Shown piece by piece: positions 60,805-64,000 of a DNA stretch of 64,000 nucleotides (within the stretch, counting starts at the first letter, position 1; the number at the start of each line of letters is the position of its first letter). Under the pieces are notes generated by a model. It worked only from the letters and a program-made list of their open reading frames with translations, had not been told where the DNA came from and searched no databases. Source of the DNA: Mycobacterium arosiense ATCC BAA-1401 = DSM 45069. GTDB lineage: Bacteria; Actinomycetota; Actinomycetes; Mycobacteriales; Mycobacteriaceae. The translations under genes and the position numbers were made by a program. The stretch is from assembly GCF_002086125.1 (NCBI RefSeq), contig NZ_MVHG01000019.1, positions 1 to 64,000 of the forward strand. The letters are read 5' to 3'.

Positions 60805-62322
60805 TCACACCGAGTACTTCTCGATCAGCCCGTTCTTGTAGAGCTTGCCGGTGTCGGTGCGCGGCAGCTGCGCTTCGAAGGCGATCGATCGCGGGCATTT
60901 GTAGTGCGCCAAACGGTCTCGCAGCCACGCCGTGAGCTCCCCGGCGAATTCGTCGGTGGCATCGGCTGCGTCGACGGTCTGCACGGCCGCCACCACGCGC
61001 TGGCCCATCTCGTCGTCGGGCACCCCGAATACCGCGGCGTCCAGCACCTTTGGATGCGTGACCAGAAGGTTCTCGGCTTCCTGCGGGTAGATGTTCACAC
61101 CGCCAGAGATGATCATGTGGTGGCGCCGGTCGGTCAGGTACAGGTAGCCCTCGTCGTCCAGGTAGCCGATGTCGCCGACGGTGGCCCAGCCGTGCTTGTC
61201 GCGCGACGCCGCCGTTTTGGTCGGGTCGTTGAGGTATTCGAACGAATAGCCGCCCTCGAAGTAGATCTCACCGGCCTGTCCCGGCGGCAGCTCGTTGCCG
61301 TGTTCGTCGAGGATGTGCACGGCGCCGCCCATCGGTTTGCCGACCGAACCCGGATGGGCCAGCCAATCTTCGGCGGTGATCAGCGTAGACCCGTGCGCTT
61401 CCGAAGACGCGTAGTACTCGTCGATGATCGGCCCCCACCAATCGATCATCTGCTTTTTGATCTCGACCGGGCAGGGGGCCGCCGCGTGCATCACGCGCTG
61501 CAGGCTGGACAGGTCGTACGAATGACGCACCTGCTCAGGCAGTTTCAGCATGCGGGTGAACATCGCCGGGACGAACTGGCCGTGCGTGACCCGGTGGCGC
61601 GCGATGGCGTCCAGGCAGCCTTCGGCGTCGAATTTCTCCATGACGACCGTGGTGATGCCGCCGGCCTGCGCGCTCATCGACCACACCGAAGGTGCCGTGT
61701 GGTAGAGCGGCGCCGGGCTGAGGTAGACCGAATCGGGCGTCATCCAGAAACTGACCAGCGCCGACATCATGCCGGGCGCCTCGGCCGGTGGCAGGTGCGG
61801 CAATTCGCGTTTGATGCCCTTGGGCCGGCCGGTGGTGCCCGACGAGTATTGCAGTAGGTCGCCCTCGATTTCGTCGTCGATCGGCGTATCGGGCTGTCCG
61901 GCAACGCATTCCGGGTAGCGCTCCCAGCCCGGCAGGTCACCGGAGGCGATCAGCAGCAGGCCGGGCAGCCCGCCGGGCAGGTGTTCGGCCAGGCCGGCGA
62001 GGGTGTCGCGCAGTGCCCCCGAGCCGATGATGGCCTTGGCGCTGCTGTTGTCGATGATGTAGGCCGCCTCTGGTGCGGTCAGGTGGGTGTTGATCGGCAC
62101 GTAGTACAAGCCACTGCGACGAGCCGCCCACATCACCGCATGGATGTGCTCGTTGTTCTCCATCAGGATTGCGACGGTGTCGCCCTCGCGCAGACCCGCC
62201 TGGCGGAACCGGTGCGCCAATCGATTGGCGCGCGCTTCGAGGTCGTCGAAGGTGACGACCGTCCCGGACGGGTACAGGATGACAGCAGGTTTGTCGGCGC
62301 CAATATACGGGCGGATCTGCAT
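60805..62322 (-). CDS. fadD4: FadD4, fatty-acyl-CoA synthetase
   Basis: A 505-residue ANL-family ligase starting at ATG 62322 (H37Rv FadD4 is annotated longer). The P-loop is QYSSGTTGRPKGIKRE. YYASSEAHGSTL is the A5 motif, GWATVGDIGYLDDEGYLYLTDRRHHMIISGGVNIYPQEAE the hinge, and the late catalytic Lys is in TDTGKLYKNGL. It activates a fatty or aromatic-ring acid to the CoA ester. It lies 76 bp downstream of pckA on the same strand; nadR and Rv0213c, which lie between these genes in H37Rv, are missing. Confidence 0.93.
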   Translation of the reverse strand: MQIRPYIGADKPAVILYPSGTVVTFDDLEARANRLAHRFRQAGLREGDTVAILMENNEHIHAVMWAARRSGLYYVPINTHLTAPEAAYIIDNSSAKAIIGSGALRDTLAGLAEHLPGGLPGLLLIASGDLPGWERYPECVAGQPDTPIDDEIEGDLLQYSSGTTGRPKGIKRELPHLPPAEAPGMMSALVSFWMTPDSVYLSPAPLYHTAPSVWSMSAQAGGITTVVMEKFDAEGCLDAIARHRVTHGQFVPAMFTRMLKLPEQVRHSYDLSSLQRVMHAAAPCPVEIKKQMIDWWGPIIDEYYASSEAHGSTLITAEDWLAHPGSVGKPMGGAVHILDEHGNELPPGQAGEIYFEGGYSFEYLNDPTKTAASRDKHGWATVGDIGYLDDEGYLYLTDRRHHMIISGGVNIYPQEAENLLVTHPKVLDAAVFGVPDDEMGQRVVAAVQTVDAADATDEFAGELTAWLRDRLAHYKCPRSIAFEAQLPRTDTGKLYKNGLIEKYSV

Positions 62323-62398
62323 GCGCAGACTGTACCGCCCCCAAACTTGACGGGTGTTAAGTGGTCGCGGCTCGCCAGGTCGGCCCGCGGCCGCGGGG

Positions 62399-64000
62399 TC
62401 AGCCCGCTTCGGACAGCCGCTGCTTGAGCGCCTCGAACTCGTCGCGGACACCGGTGGGCAGCCGGTCGCCGATGAACTCGAACCACTCTTCGATCAATGG
62501 CAGTTCCTCGCGCCACTCGGCCGGGTTGACCGCCAGCGCCTTGGCTACGTCATTGCCGTCGACGTCCAGACCGTCGAGGTCCAGGTCGTCGGCGGTCGGG
62601 ACGATGCCGATCGGGGTGTCCTGGCCGCCGGCCTGGTGCTCGATACGGTCCACGATCCACTTGAGCACCCGGCTGTTCTCACCGAAGCCCGGCCACAGGA
62701 AGCCGCCGTCTTCGTCGCGACGGAACCAGTTGACGAAGAACACCTTGGGCATCTTGGACTCGTCGGCGTTCTTGCCCAGGTCGAGCCAGTGCTGGAAGTA
62801 GTCGCCGACGTGGTAGCCCAGGAACGGCAGCATGGCCATCGGGTCGCGGCGCACGGTGCCGACCTTGCCCTCGGCGGCGGCGGTCTGCTCGCTACCCATG
62901 GTGGCGCCCATGAACACGCCGTGCTGCCAGTCGCGGGCCTGGGTCACCAGCGGCACCGTCGTCTTGCGTCGCGCGCCGAACAGGATGCCCGAGATCGGCA
63001 CGCCCTGCGGGTCGTCCCACTCCGGCGCCAGGATGGGGCACTGGGACATCGGGGTGCAGTAACGCGAGTTGGGGTGCGCGGCCTTCTCGTCGGAGTCGGG
63101 CGTCCAGTCGCGGCCCTTCCAGTCGATCAGGTGCTGCGGATCGCCCTCGAGGCCCTCCCACCACACGTCGTTGTCGTCGGTCAGCGCCACGTTGGTGAAG
63201 ACGGTGTTGCCCGCTTCGATGGTGCGCATGGCGTTGGGGTTGGACTTCCAGTTGGTGCCCGGCGCGACGCCGAAGAAACCGAACTCGGGGTTGACCGCGT
63301 ACAGGCGCCCGTCCTTGCCGAACCGCATCCACGCGATGTCGTCGCCGAGGGTCTCGGCGCGCCAGCCCGGGATGGTCGGCTGCAGCATCGCGAGGTTGGT
63401 CTTGCCGCACGCCGACGGGAACGCGGCGGCGAAGTAGTAGGCCTTGTTCTCCGGGGAGATGAGCTTGAGGATCAGCATGTGCTCGGCGAGCCAGCCCTCG
63501 TCGTGGGCCATCGCCGAGGCGATGCGCAGCGAGTAGCACTTCTTGCCCAGCAGCGCGTTGCCGCCGTATCCCGAACCGTAGCTCACGATCTCGCGGGTCT
63601 CCGGGAAGTGGGTGATGTATTTGGTGTCGTTGCACGGCCACGGGACGTCTTTTTGGCCGGGCACCAGCGGCGCGCCCACCGAGTGCAGCGCCTTGACGAA
63701 GAAGCCGTCGTCGCCCATCTTCTCCAGGGCGGCCTTGCCCATCCGGGTCATCACCTTCATTGACATGACGACGTACTCGGAGTCGGTGATCTCCACACCC
63801 AGCTTCGGGTCGTCGGCGCCCAGCGGGCCCATGCAGAACGGCACCACCCACATGGTGCGGCCGCGCATGCACCCGCGGTAGAGGTCGTTGAGGGTGGACC
63901 GCATCTCGGACGGGTCCATCCAGTTGTTGGTCGGGCCGGCGTCTTCCTCGCGCTCGGAGCAGATAAAGGTGCGGGACTCGACCCGCGCCACGTCGGACGG
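62399..64000 (-). CDS. pckA: PckA, GTP-dependent phosphoenolpyruvate carboxykinase (5' end missing)
   Basis: The last 534 codons of PckA, whose start lies past the right edge; about 70 N-terminal residues are missing. The in-window part reads [28 protein letters not shown]..., closely matching H37Rv PckA (606 residues). The kinase P-loop-like [13 protein letters not shown], the Mn-site [27 protein letters not shown] and [11 protein letters not shown] are intact. It makes phosphoenolpyruvate from oxaloacetate with GTP, the first step of gluconeogenesis during growth on fatty acids. This suits the many lipid genes nearby. Confidence 0.96.
   Translation of the reverse strand, partial: PSDVARVESRTFICSEREEDAGPTNNWMDPSEMRSTLNDLYRGCMRGRTMWVVPFCMGPLGADDPKLGVEITDSEYVVMSMKVMTRMGKAALEKMGDDGFFVKALHSVGAPLVPGQKDVPWPCNDTKYITHFPETREIVSYGSGYGGNALLGKKCYSLRIASAMAHDEGWLAEHMLILKLISPENKAYYFAAAFPSACGKTNLAMLQPTIPGWRAETLGDDIAWMRFGKDGRLYAVNPEFGFFGVAPGTNWKSNPNAMRTIEAGNTVFTNVALTDDNDVWWEGLEGDPQHLIDWKGRDWTPDSDEKAAHPNSRYCTPMSQCPILAPEWDDPQGVPISGILFGARRKTTVPLVTQARDWQHGVFMGATMGSEQTAAAEGKVGTVRRDPMAMLPFLGYHVGDYFQHWLDLGKNADESKMPKVFFVNWFRRDEDGGFLWPGFGENSRVLKWIVDRIEHQAGGQDTPIGIVPTADDLDLDGLDVDGNDVAKALAVNPAEWREELPLIEEWFEFIGDRLPTGVRDEFEALKQRLSEAG

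Overview
The window is a high-GC actinobacterial chromosome segment and almost certainly comes from a slow-growing Mycobacterium. The evidence is a run of genes matching the M. tuberculosis H37Rv interval Rv0211 (pckA) to Rv0238 (TetR), here in reverse orientation: Rv0238, lpqI, Rv0236A, aftD, Rv0235c, gabD1, R2lox, Rv0232, fadE4, php, Rv0228, Rv0227c, Rv0226c, Rv0225, Rv0224c, Rv0223c, echA1, Rv0221, lipC, lipW, Rv0216, fadE3, fadD4, pckA. Three PPE-SVP proteins and a DUF732 protein also fit a slow grower. The exact species cannot be read from the sequence. H37Rv comparisons are from memory of that gene order.

Layout. 1-9611: end of a membrane protein, a TetR/ClC channel pair, lipoprotein LpqI, two tandem small DUF2613-type membrane proteins, the arabinofuranosyltransferase AftD, and a lipase-maturation-factor-like membrane protein. 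9612-27800: an approximately 18-kb accessory block lying between the Rv0235c and gabD1 homologues, which are neighbours in H37Rv. It holds an orphan sulfonate-type binding lipoprotein, a divergent PPE gene, a poorly coding stretch, and a minus-strand cluster. That cluster comprises a PHP/DUF3604 hydrolase, a short Cys-containing leader peptide, an SsuABC-like ABC transporter and a metallophosphoesterase, with a divergent LysR regulator. After it come a PPE-PPE-DUF732 unit, an NAD formate dehydrogenase, a LysR regulator and an acetolactate-synthase-like enzyme.

27886-35439: gabD1, an 18-bp-stem terminator, a TetR-R2lox operon with a readable promoter and operator, fadE4, and a phosphotriesterase-like lactonase translationally overlapped by an acyl-CoA ligase. 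35447-41833: the conserved envelope cluster (acyltransferase, DUF3068 protein, GT-C-like membrane protein, GT4 glycosyltransferase, methyltransferase). 41937-50894: aldehyde dehydrogenase, a TetR regulator with a 16-bp palindrome upstream, an acyl-CoA ligase with a small partner gene, EchA1, a WS/DGAT acyltransferase, LipC and a methyltransferase. 51157-64000: an alpha/beta hydrolase, an IS110-family insertion, LipW, an operon of hotdog hydratase, CoA-transferase and amidohydrolase, FadE3, a CD225-like protein, a crotonase, FadD4, and the C-terminal 534 codons of PckA, which runs off the right edge.

The most notable candidate system is the sulfur-linked cluster at 12.3-20.3 kb. A 31-codon peptide ending ...HIDLRRVTCAACPAAYTAV sits between the DUF3604 gene and the transporter genes and is followed by two perfect inverted repeats. 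This resembles a cysteine-sensing attenuator and suggests that the transporter and flanking hydrolases scavenge an organosulfur (possibly sulfate- or phosphate-ester) compound. That reading is inference. No rRNA, tRNA or CRISPR array was seen.
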